Part shown: piece by piece, positions 12,151 to 23,178 of the stretch
Position numbering within the stretch: the stretch's first letter is position 1
How the letters are laid out: each line of letters begins with the position of its first letter
Origin: Bondarzewia mesenterica
Taxonomy: Eukaryota > Basidiomycota > Agaricomycetes > Russulales > Bondarzewiaceae
Length of the DNA stretch: 53,926 bases
Direction: 5' to 3'
Assembly (NCBI GenBank): GCA_004802705.1
Contig: SGPL01000202.1
Span: 1-53,926 of the forward strand
Made by a program: the position numbers and the translations under genes
The notes under the pieces: model-generated
Database searches by the model: none
The model's input: the letters and a program-made list of their open reading frames with translations, nothing else
What the model was told of the DNA's origin: nothing

Positions 12151-14642
12151 GTATTATTACGCTGCACTTTCATGATCAACGATAGGGCAGAACGTGCACA
12201 GCATATCAATCAGACCATATAAGATGGATCAAAGTAAGTTCATTCAGCCACATCAAATCAAAGTTCAGAGAACAAAGTTGACTCACCGAGCAGGAAGATT
12301 TGTGAGGAGGATGAAAAGTGCAGAGCCTATTTAGGATTCAACACCCGCTTTCTCCGCACGCTGTGGCGTCAAATTAGACCAAGCTCACTGGAAAAGGCAT
12401 GCAAATGCTCCCCACTCCACAACGATGCGATACGAATCCTTGCTTCCAAGCAAAAGGACGCAGGAAACAGAGGTTTTAAACGGTGTTTGAAGGGTTGGTG
12501 AGAAAGGGAGAGAGTGGCTACGAACCACGTGTTGATGCCCAAATTCGTCGGATGCAGCCACCTCTTCAGCCACCGGCCGTCAAGTTCGGCATCCCTCAGG
12601 CTCTCGGTCCCCTACTGGCTCTCCTTTCGAGTCCGAGCTCAGTCAAACCAGCAGTCCATAAAATTATCACAAAGCGACGTCAATATGTCGTGCCGTTCTC
12701 CTCTCATGTCGACGTCTTTTTGTCTTCCAAAAGAACGACTCCGTTAAGGTCTACAAAGGAGACCACCTATCCGTATCCATCGTGTAGGCTACTACTTTCC
12801 CCAACTTTCCCCATCCAGTCGAGTATGTATTTTCAGATATCACCTGGACGCACACTGAGAATGAGTGCTCGGGCTGGCATCCGACTTGAGCAAGGATCAG
12901 ATAGTACCGCTAGTTCCTGAATTTAGGAACGGGAATTCTGCAGTCATTATCCGTGGGGGATCCAGGTCAGTGCAAGGTCAGTGTGTGTCAAACATATTGT
13001 GCGGAAGTGCCTTGTCACCTGAAGGTTTGTTCAGCAGATGCCTCTGTCCCCACCCGTCGCCATACCCTCGAAGTTCCTCCTTTCGGACTTCGTTCCTGTA
13101 TATCGTGGTTGAAACCCACGTCTCTGAGAGAGTTAGAATTAGTACCTGAGGACCGTTCGCCGTATTCACGATCGGCGCCCTGGCAAACCCATGCCGCCGT
13201 GCGAATGAGCGCGCTCACTGCCGGACCCTAGTATGCTTTCCAATAGTTTTTCACCGATATGCATGGCCCTTATCCATTTAGGACGGCTTCAGATTCCATT
13301 CTACCTGAAAGGTATTGTGCACTCCCGCTTCTTTAGCCGCACACCCTACTTTTGGCAGTTCACCTTCTGACCTTTCCACTATTTATCAGAGATCTGCACC
13401 CGCAGAGGCTCCTATAATTGTAACTAAATGTATGCGTACGTTATGCGTTGGAGGTACCGGTGAACGTGAACCTACGTGAACCAAGAAGAGGTAAATTTTC
13501 ATCGATGCGTGTGCGACATCGCCAAGACCCAGCGTACCATGGGAATTTACGATGTGGTTTTGAAGTCAGCTGGCAGATATTTTGTTGATGTATTGATGTA
13601 GATCGGGGCAACTGAAGAGAGCTGCCACGTTGTTACCTAGGACTGCTCGACTCAGGTTCAGGACGGTATGAGTCCTGCCAATTTTGTGTTTTTCTTTCAT
13701 CCCTCTTACAGCCATGTCTTGAGCAGGGCCAAGTTGTTCTATCTCCCCATGGATCAATGTTTGTTCTCGGCCGAAACAGGTTTCCAAACCTGAAACAGAC
13801 ATCAGTTAACAGTCACATCTGACTGTCAACGGGAGATTAGACGGACGAGATATACCTAACACCGAGAATGTCAGCGGACGTCAGAGTCATCACAGGGCCA
13901 TCGGGAAACCAAGGACCTAGATGCCGTAAGAATGTTTTTCATGCTTGTCATCGGAGAATTTTCAAATCTGGTTTTTTTGTCTTGGTCCAATAAGTCACGG
14001 TGAGTTCTGGAGTAGAGTTGCCAGGTCGGGAGATATCATCAACTTGCAGATGCGACCACGCGGAAGGTGTCCTTTTCAGGATCACCATATCAATTGCTGT
14101 CCCATCATCTGCCAACAACCGCCACGGATACTATCTAACCGATGTCGAAAGGGGGACATTTTCCATATTTTGCACCTCAGGCTACCTCAGGTCTTGCGGA
14201 ACAGAAGTGGAGAAAGAAGACGGCCTGTTCCTGAGGAGGTCCGGGCTTCGAGGTACTTCCGAATCCCGACGTGGTGTATGCCAATGGCAAGCGCCTTACC
14301 CGTCTAAAGGCACTTCTGTATATGCGCTTCGGTTCACCCCGCCGTTCTTCGCATCTTCCTCTTTAATTATGTTCGCGATTGTTCCACACTCAGGACGGAG
14401 TTGCCGCCATCCGTTACACCATCCATTCCTGTGCTGTACGTTGTACCTTCTTGATTCTTTGACGCCTTTACAGCAGATGGGTCGACCCAGGTGAAATGGG
14501 ACGGACCGACGGCGAACCTGTGTATGACTTAGTTTTCTGGGATCGCCGCCCTTGCCGAATCATTTTTCTCATCGAATGCCTGAGGTTTAAAAGACGGCCA
14601 GCACCGCGGTCGGCATATCATCGCCCTAGTCGCACTCCGACA
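12151..14642. other. 2.5-kb gene-poor region
   Basis: No gene could be assembled on either strand. The left part is the upstream region of the WOPR gene. Genes for WOPR and other developmental regulators in fungi often have long upstream regions, which may explain part of it. A 78-codon minus-strand frame at 13566-13802 has plausible composition (VRGMKEKHKIGRTHTVLNLS) but no recognised family and no clear splice partner. Several plus-strand frames around 13945-14600 look like decayed coding sequence but match nothing I know. Confidence 0.4.
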
Positions 14643-17600
14643 ATGGTTGCGTTTCTATTCTCCCAGACGCCTTTGGCTCTGGTTGTCATTCCTGTTCGTC
14701 GTCGTCCAGTCTCGCTTGTAATGCTTGGCTGATCCCCATCTTTTTCCCCTTGCAGTTTGTTCTAGCTAATCACGTCCCACACAATCATTACCGTCATGGG
14801 CGACAAATCAACGCCGTCCCCAATCTTCCGGGCAATTGGACCTCTCAAGGATGCTACACGTACGGGTTGGTATTTTTTTCTCCGGAAAACCGCTGATTGC
14901 GTCTTTGATTCTTGCCAGCGACAATCCTGCTGCCCGCACCCTGGCATCTGCTAGTTTCGTCAGCACGAATAATATGACCGTTGAAGCTTGTGTCAATTAT
15001 TGTGACACTCAATCTTTCATCTACGCGGGAGTCGAGTTCGCCCAGGAATGCTGTATGTGGTACTTTACGATTACTCCCAGGGTGTGGATTGACCACGAGC
15101 TTTAGACTGTGGAAATATCCTCTCCAATGGTGGAACCAATGCCACTGCCTCTGATTGCAACTCTGCATGCACTGGGAATGCTGCAGAGACTTGTGGTGCC
15201 GGCGGCTTCCTAAATCTCTACTGGAGCGGTGCTCAACCTCCTCCTCCGCCCATCACTCCGCCCAGCGTCGGCCTTTGGGATTCCCTTGGCTGTTACAAGT
15301 CGGTCTGACCAGTCTTGTGAATATGCTATTATGTCCTCATTACTTGATGCACAGTGATAGCACTGCTAATCGAGTTTTGGGAGTTGGTATGGCCGTAACA
15401 GGGCTTGTGAGCGTGGAAACCTGCACAAGCGCTTGCTTCAACGCGGGTTATCCTCTCTCGGGAATGGAGTTTGCTACGCAATGCTGTAAGTGTTCTTGCC
15501 AATTCTTATCTCAATCTCGATAGAAGGCTAAATCGGGACCTCTCATCTAGTTTGTGGGCTTACGCTTACCAACAACGCCGTCTCGGAACCCGCTGGTGAC
15601 TGCAACATGCCATGCGCCGGAAACAGCTCGGAGTTTTGTGGTGGTCCCAACAGGCTTAACGTCTACAATTATACCGGAACAAATTTGCCTCCCGTGACGG
15701 TTCCTGGGGGAGGCGGCGGCAACACTGGGGCTCCCGTATTCCCAGTTACGTCTGGTCTTCCTGCGCCATGGAACTATTCTGCTTGCTACGTGTAAGTTGC
15801 GTATACTATGACTGGTGTTTACCTTTTCAAATTGTGGTTAATACTTCTTGTTCCTCTCAGCGACAATGCTCATGGTCGTATCTTTGCCACCGAGCTTCCC
15901 GATAACTCTAACGTCACTGTCGAGTCTTGCATCGCATCCTGCTCTGCTCAGAACTTGACTTTAGCGGGATTGGAGTTCAGTGTGCAGTGCTGTTGGTTCA
16001 TTTTCTCGTATTTTAGCATATGTTTCTTTGACATTCATCGATTCTAGTCTGCGGAGATGCACTTATCGAAGGTGCTGTGCTTGCTCCAGAAGCCGATTGC
16101 AACATGGGATGCGGTGGAAATGCAACGTAAGTGGGATCGAGTTCTGCGTTACGAAAATGGAACAACTCATTGCTCACGCCGAACAAAGCGAGGCTTGTGG
16201 TGGTCCAAATCGACTTTCCGTTTATAGCGCTACTGCAAACGTGACTTCCTACCCGGTGCCTGTTGCTCAAAACACCAGTCTTCCCGGTCAATGGCAATAT
16301 CAAGGATGTCTTGCGTACGTTTCCTACCTCTTGCAACATGGAGTTACTGATAATAGCTGCGTCTAAATTAGTGAACCTGGAGCCGCACGCGTCTTCCCTT
16401 ACCAAATCATCAACACGAACAATAACTCCGCTGAAGCCTGCTTGAACCAATGCGCCGCATTCGGATATCCTGCTGCTGGAATGGAGTTCGGCGATGAATG
16501 CTGTTGGTTCACCGTTCTTCTGATGCATGCCGCACTCCTTGATCACGTAATTTTCAGGGTGTGGTGATGTTGAGGATGTAGCCAACAATGGAGGAACACC
16601 CGCTGCAGAGACTGACTGCTCGATGGCCTGCTCTGGTGACCCCATTCATCTCTGTGGTGGCGCAGAACGACTTCAGCTCTACTATTGGAACGGGACATTG
16701 AATCTTTGGCACCAGCCAGCGAACACCGGTCGCTATGAAGTGAGTCGCTCGCTTTTTTCGAGTCACGAGGAGTTCAATCCATGTCTGTAGTTTCTTATTG
16801 GCGGTGTGGTCGTCCCGCTCCTTGCTACTGTCGGCATCAACAACAAAGTCAGCTTCCTTGAAAAGTCTGGAACCAGCGAATTCGCCAATTCAACGGGAGC
16901 GTACGAGCTCGATCTCACGCTGGTCGACAACTTCGAACTTGCATGGCGAACGATGCACGTTAAGACTGACGTATTCTGTTCTGGTTCCATTGTCCTCCCC
17001 GATAAGGGTGGTCGCATCATCAACGTCGGTGGATGGTCTCACCCTTCGACAACCGGTATTCGGTTCTATACCCCTGATGGAAGCGCGGGCATTAATGGGA
17101 CAAACGATTGGGAGGAGAACGCCGATATCTTATCACTCCAGGTATGTCACACAGTGAGAAATGAAGTATGAATGACGCATTGTTAACTCTGTTGAAAGAC
17201 TGATCGCTGGTACCCCACTGCTCTCTTGATGTCCAACGGAAGTATCCTCGTCGTAGGAGGCGAACAAGGATCGAATGGAGCTCCTTCGCCTAGCTTGGAG
17301 ATCTTGCCAAAACCCATAGGGGGTGATACCGTGAAATTTCTGGACTACCTGAACAGGACCGATCCAAACAATCTTTACCCATTCCTCTTCATGCTTCCCA
17401 GTGGGCGGATCTTCATAGGTGCGTCGTCGCGTATCACCGCAAGTTTCACGACTGATTCAAGAACCCGACCTTGACGCTAGGTTACTACAATGAGGCTCGC
17501 ATTCTCGATCCCGTTACGCTTGATACCGTTCAGGTGCTGCCCAATATGCCTGGCTCGGTGAAGAGTTTCATTGCCGGAAGAACCTATCCCATGGAAGGCA

Positions 17601-18576
17601 CCGCCGTCCTTCTGCCACAGTATGCTCCTTACACCGATCCTGTAACTATTCTCGTATGTGGAGGATCCGACTTTGGGAATGCACTGGACAATTGTGTCTC
17701 TATATCTCCGGAGGTTGAGAATGCTACATGGGCGCTCGAACGTATGGTATGTCACCCTCAATCGAATTGAGCCTCCATCAAAGTAAAGTTCAGGTTGTTC
17801 TGACAAATCATCGTGCCACAGCCTTCCAAACGCGTCATGACCTGTATGGCCGCTCTCCCAGATGGCACATTCCTGATTGTCAATGGTGCACAGCAAGGCG
17901 TGGCCGGTTTCGGTCTCGCTGACGACCCCAACTTTACTGCGCTTTTGTATGACCCGACCCAGCCTCTCGGTCAACGCTTCTCCATCCTGAACACGACTAT
18001 CGTCGCTCGGCTCTATCACTCAGAATCGACTCTCCTTCCCGATGGACGTGTACTCATCTCAGGATCCGATCCCCAGACGCTCAACCCTGACGGCACAGTC
18101 AAGTTCCCCGAAGAGATGAGAGTCGAAGTCTATATTCCACCGTACTTGACCGAAGGACGCACGCAGCCCTCGTTCAATATCACGAACACCGACTGGGCCT
18201 ATGGTGGTCAATACCAGATCAACGTCCTCCTCTACCACGGCACCACATCCACCATGCGCGTTTCTCTTATCGCAGGTCAATACCCTATCTGGATTTTCGA
18301 CTGTCAAACACAGTTACTGATTTCTGAATAGGAACATCGAGCACTCATGGAAACGCGATGAGCGGTCGCACGATCTTCCCCGAATTCTCTTGCAGCGGCA
18401 CAGTCTGCACTATCACGGCACCCCCCAATACATTTGTGTCTCCTCCCGGTTGGCACCAGCTCTTCATCCTCGATGGTCCGACCCCGTCGTTCTCACACTG
18501 GGTCCGCATCGGTGGTGATCCCGGCGAACTGGGCAACTGGCCTGACCTGCCTGGCTTTACCCCCCCTGGTATTTGA
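14643..18576 (+). CDS. Copper radical oxidase (glyoxal oxidase family) with four WSC domains
   Basis: This is a secreted or wall-associated enzyme oxidising simple aldehydes or alcohols to acids with release of H2O2, used by wood- and litter-degrading fungi to feed peroxidases. Sixteen exons in consistent phase give about 1020 aa; exon 2 starts at 14756 and the last exon is 18332-18576. Four WSC carbohydrate-binding domains (exons between 14756 and 16739) share the GCY...C...GMEF..(E/Q)C.CG...C...C.G....CGG pattern. The Glyoxal_oxid_N propeller and DUF1929-like C-terminus follow. All expected active-site residues are present: Cys in [13 protein letters not shown], Tyr in [11 protein letters not shown], Tyr-His in [15 protein letters not shown], and His in [13 protein letters not shown]. 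The WSC-CRO arrangement resembles the cro3-cro5 group of Phanerochaete. Exon 1 is the weakest part: ATG 14643, a 38-nt intron, and only a moderate signal-like stretch (PLALVVIPV). Confidence 0.9.
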
Positions 18577-20048
18577 ATGACCTAATTTAACTGGTCATAC
18601 CCAAAGCAGTCATCAGTTGTAGTTAAGTATTCGCTCATTTAAAAGAACTACAGCTCTCTTTATCTCTCTATATATTCTGGCTACCACGCACACTTGCTTC
18701 ATTCGTTTGATTGTGTTATATTGGACTTTGATCGTGCTCTTACTTTAGGTTCAGGTTTTGGGCTGAATTCCTTTCGTCGCATTCCTTACTACCCGGGTTT
18801 TTTTTCGTTATCTGATCTATGTATGATGTGAGTCGTCTCAAAAATTGAAGCTCCTTGCAGTGTCAACATCGCGCGTGTGACTAAGTTCTTTTTTTTTTTT
18901 TTTTTGACTGATCCGNGGCTAGAGAAGAAAAGAAAAATACCAGCCGTTGCGATGCTAAAGTTGGCATCTTTCATCATCTCCACGAGGCTCAATTGAGCTG
19001 ATTTCTGTTCCGGAAGCGAAAGGAGTCAGAAGGAGTCACTCAGGTTGGCAGTGCCCGATCAAGGACATTAGGTGCATGACTCCGTCGTCCTCGTTGGCTT
19101 GTTCCATAAAGAAGGTAAACTCTGGCGCCCAACTGGCGCCCAGCTCCAAGTTGCTGGATGACTCCATCACCCTCTTTCATCAGGAAACGGATACAGCTTG
19201 TGTTTTACTGCTCTTACATCCCATCGACCTCGTTACTGGGCCGAGCCATCTGCGATGGAAGCCAACAGGCCCGCTTGACCCAGCTTAACTCTAATGTCCT
19301 GCTCTCCAACCCCTGGACTCCGATGGAGACGCGACGACATCTGGCGCTGTGCATCCATCGTGAGTACTGCGTCGTTGGCACAGACTTGAATGGGTCCTGA
19401 CACATTCTTCTCAAGTCGATAGAGTTCAAATCCTCTTATTAATATTTGGCTGGAGTATGGAACCTCTGTTTCAGAATTCACCTGTCAACTCGCTGACTAT
19501 GCCTTTCTGGATGCGCGTCTTCCGCATTGTAAAAATACGTAGACGCTCTACCATTGTTCTCATCAGGGCATCTTCATCTCTTAGAGACAAGAACGTGGAT
19601 ACGCACTCAGTCTCACTCAGTCCTAATCAGGCATGTTTCCCATCCAGCTCAAGGTTCTCGTGCCAGTGTATCTGACGACTCCGTCTTATGTGCACGGCTG
19701 TTCTGTGTGACTGCATAAAGCCGTGCTGCAGGTGCGTGTGACTGTATGAAGGTGCTGCAGGCGTTCATTTATATACTGCTGTGCTGTGCTTCCGAAGCCT
19801 GACAAAAGACAAGGACTCATAGCATCTGCAACTACCACTCAAAGCATCCCTCCGAACCCCACTCGCTCAAGCTTTTCCCCATCCATTGGGATTCGACAAT
19901 GCACATTAGTTATATGCTACCGCTCGCATATCTCATCATATAGGCGACGCATAGGTTACGCCGTTGCTACCTCAAGTCCGTCCCTCTGCCGCCTGGTCTG
20001 CCTGTCTTGTGGCTAATGGTATATATTCTGACTTTTCAACTCCTTGTC
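18577..20048. other. Intergenic with low-quality sequence
   Basis: This holds the 3' flank of the oxidase gene, a poly-T run at 18889-18905 and an ambiguous base at 18916. Short repeats such as GGCGCCCA near 19122-19142 occur. No gene was recognised. The upstream part of the P450 (membrane anchor exon) should lie in the right end but could not be identified. Confidence 0.4.
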
Positions 20049-21449
20049 AGGCCCGAAGCCTGTACCCTTTGTGGGGAATGCCCATCAGATACCTAAGTCA
20101 GACGCGTGCAAGATTTACAGAAAATGGACTGAGATATACGGTTAGCATCTCCTCTGTTCAGCACAATAACCAACTCATCTACTCGATATAGGACCAATTA
20201 TCTATATGCACGTCTTTGGGCGCGAGTTCGTAATCATAAACACTCTCAAAATAGCGCTCGATCTTTTTGAGAAGCGATCAGACATATACAGTACTAAGTC
20301 GCGTCTTGTCCGTATCAGTTCTTTTTATTTTGATATTGTTAACTCATGCGCATCCTTTGACACAGGTCATGGCAGGGGAGCTTGTTGGAAAAGGAAAAGA
20401 CGTCCATATTATTTCTGAAATATGGCGCGNGCTTGAAAGAATGCCGAAAACTCGTGNATGCCTGGATAAACAAAAATTCCGTTCGTGACTACTGGCACAT
20501 ACAAGAGGCAAGTTCTTANAAATTNCTGGGTGCNCTCCTGGATGATCCAGAGGGATTTTCGNAACANGTTNGAACGTAAGTCTGATAGTTTTTCAGAAAG
20601 AGTTTGNGCTAAACGCCTTTACCTAGGAACGCCGGCTCAGTCATTCTGAAATTGACGTACGGGATTGAGACCTTACCGAATAATGATCCTTATATCGCCA
20701 TGTCTGAGGAAGTGTATCACATTACCGCTAAAGCTTCGCAACCTGGAANATGGCTNTGTGACTCTTTCCCTTCANGTGTGTNCTTCATCATNNTGATCGT
20801 TTATNAGTATTTTCTCAACNTGCGTACGAAGTGNCATTTGTTCCAGCTTGGCNNNNNNNNNNNNNNNNNNNNNNNNNNNNNNNNNNNNNNNNNNNNNNNN
20901 NCNATGNNGCTTGTTCTATCCCATTCGAGGTTGTCAAGNAATNTGTNGTGCGTATTTNGACGGCGACAAGAGCTGGCCGTAATTGCTTACTGAGCGCCGA
21001 ACAACCCTTATAGCTTGACNGAACNGCGGCTAGNTCCTGGACCGCCGATCAGATTCTCAATGAGAACGGTCNAATCCAGTCAGCTGAAGACATTGAAACC
21101 NTCATCACNGCTGCAGGGAGTATGTACGCTGGTGGGATTGACACAGTATGCTCGAGATGATATTAATTGTTCGTTGAACCTTNGCTGAATCGTACACANG
21201 TTGTTTCTGCAGTGCGGANGTTTTTTTTCTGATGATGGCAAGAAACCCCAAAATTCAGCGGAAGGCTCAAGCTGAGATTGATACCGTCGTTGGTACTCAC
21301 CGTCTACCTGTTATGAACGACAGGGAATCCCACCCATATATCAACTGCCTCATCAAAGAGGTTCTCCGGATCAACCCTATTGTGCCCCTTATCCCTCATA
21401 GCTTGGATAAGGATGATGTACACCTTAAGATTTCTTTCTGCTCAGGATG
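20049..21449 (+). pseudogene. Cytochrome P450, 3' truncated and partly unsequenced
   Basis: Fungal P450s of this type are ER-bound monooxygenases. The fragment has the proline-rich hinge (SGPKPVPFVGNAHQIPKSDA, about 20050-20110), IIYMHVFGREFVIINTLKIA, LKLTYGIETLPNNDPYI, the I-helix oxygen-binding AGGIDT near 21130, FLMMARNPKIQRKAQAEIDT, and the K-helix ExxR in KEVLRINP near 21355. The heme-binding FxxGxRxCxG loop is absent: family similarity stops at PHSLDKDD (21420) and a different gene fragment begins within about 110 bp. N bases and a 49-N gap lie inside, and at least one homopolymer frame change occurs near 20390 (GGAAAAGGAAAAG). The pattern resembles OrdA-like agaricomycete P450s. It cannot encode an active enzyme as it stands. 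The first exon is not seen. Confidence 0.8.
20853..20901. other. Assembly gap (49 N)
   Basis: A run of N marks unsequenced bases inside the P450 relic. Scattered single N bases from 20430 to 21220 show that the surrounding consensus is also weak, so frameshifts here may be technical. Confidence 0.95.
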
Positions 21450-21525
21450 AGGGCTCTGAAGTCTCATCGGCTGTAATTGTACGTACATTGAGATCTCCCG
21501 TGTCTGTCTTAACGTCTGTTCAGAT

Positions 21526-22416
21526 GTGATACGCTACTGGGTATATGGCCTATGGGATCACCGCAAGAAGATCTTGCGCATGCTCTTATTTGGTTTCATC
21601 CTATCGTATGGTGCAAACTCCACGCTGGGCATATTGGCTATACAAAATATTAAGTCGGTATTCTGTAATTTGTGCCTCTTTTCGTTGACTCAGTAACTCC
21701 ATGTATGCCCAGGCACTGTGAAGTACGACGATATATTCTACCACATATGCATTGTATCAAATCCTCAAACTTGGGTACGGATGTGGGTTTCGCAGGTTGG
21801 TCCAACATGCCACCAGGTGGAGCCTCATTGCTGAATCGTCTCACACTTACCTAGGTTGCATTCGATGTCTTCGCCATTACGTTGACATTCTTTAATGCGG
21901 CAGACAGGCCTCGAAGAGCCAACGTCATGCTGGTATCCGATTTGCGGCGTGATGGGTGTGGCCTTTTACTTGGTGAGAGTTTGGTTTGAGGCCTTTAGAT
22001 TCAGTTCAATCATGTTGCTAAGTTCTGCTCGCATCAGGCATGCTTCCGTAAGTATATATCACGCCTTATTATCTAGTCGTACTTATCACACCGGACAGTA
22101 ATGCGATTGTTGAACCTCGTTCTCTCCAGTTTCCCACAAGTATGTCAACCTCCAGGCAATTGTATAATTGTACCGCTCTAATCAATTTTTTAGGTCAGTT
22201 TTATGGTCCTTGGTTTCTTGTAAGCGCCTCCTTCGGATGATATGTCCTCTTCTCACCATGAATTTTTTGCAGCTTTGATTGTGCCCTGGTGACGGTGATG
22301 ACCAATCGCCTTATTCTACGATTGGAGGACTTGAAACTTCCCAGAGATAGGCGACATGGGCGGGACAGTATGCACGAAAATATCTATCAGCTGCACGAGC
22401 TGGAGGTTGAGGCATG
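21526..22416 (+). pseudogene. DUF6533-like membrane protein, 5' truncated
   Basis: Agaricomycetes carry large families of unknown-function membrane proteins with about seven helices (DUF6533/DUF6534 type). This fragment reads RYWVYGLWDHRKKILRMLLF then GFILSYGANSTLGILAI (helix) at 21526-21645. A stretch with CIVSNPQTWVRMWVSQ follows at about 21720-21798. The helix VAFDVFAITLTFFNAADRPR with VSDLRRDGCGLLL is at 21856-21965. The family-typical end TVMTNRLILRLEDLK is at about 22293-22345. The last frame ends with TGA at 22414-22416. Introns between the pieces have usable GT/AG sites, but the exact exon around 22015-22210 is uncertain. The first three or so helices are missing, and the left end touches the broken end of the P450. 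Possibly transcribed, probably not functional. Confidence 0.6.
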
Positions 22417-23178
22417 AATGAACTTCGTGGGCATCGGTCTCGTCGCTACTTGCATCTACCACCAGTATGTTGGACCAGACTATTATTCTATTGCCATTTT
22501 TTTAATGAAACATATTGTCGAGTTTCTGGGAGACCTGTGCACTTCAATTTATGTAATAACAGAAGAGATTGGACTTCCCCTACATTTTTCAAAAGATTCA
22601 CTAGGCCACCCGCGTGCTCAATCACTTGTCTACACTCCGCACAACGTGCCTACTACATCATTATCGTCCAAACTGAAAGGACAAAGGAGTGGGTAAGACC
22701 AGCACTCGTTCTGTGGTCCCAGAAGCGCTGTTTGACATCTATGACCTGGCATTTCAATAGCTTTGTTGTTCTCTTCTGTACGTTACGTGGCAACACAGCT
22801 CTTTGAGGCGTATTAGGATTACTACACATGAATAATTATCTTCTCCGTGGCACCCTCTGTCATGATTAGTACAAGAAACTTTGATCGAGCAACGATGTCA
22901 ATCATGAGCAGCTCTGGAAGTCGACATATATACGACACTACTATCTTCAACCTCTCGCACGACACACAAACATGTTGAAACACATATCGTATTTCCACTG
23001 ACCATATTCATATTAAATACAACATGCTGACGCAACTACCTTTCACATCGTACAACATTCAGCACATAGGGACACGACACAACAACATACAGTAGCAGCC
23101 ACACATCAAGAGAGGAAAGCAACAAAATTGAGCGTATAAAGATTCGAAATTCGAAGCCTTTATGTTTACGCCAATCTA
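22417..23178. other. Convergent intergenic region
   Basis: About 760 bp lie between the DUF6533-like fragment and the stop codon of the FHA gene. Both strands have only short frames with no recognised motif. The right half is A/C-rich (ACACGACACA-type sequence) and probably serves as the 3' region of the FHA gene. Confidence 0.45.

Noticed and set aside
14650..14717. Signal-peptide-like reading [16 protein letters not shown] upstream of the oxidase
   Set aside because: This frame has no start codon nearby, and its possible splice joins to the next exon give immediate stops; the ATG 14643 frame was preferred, with low confidence.
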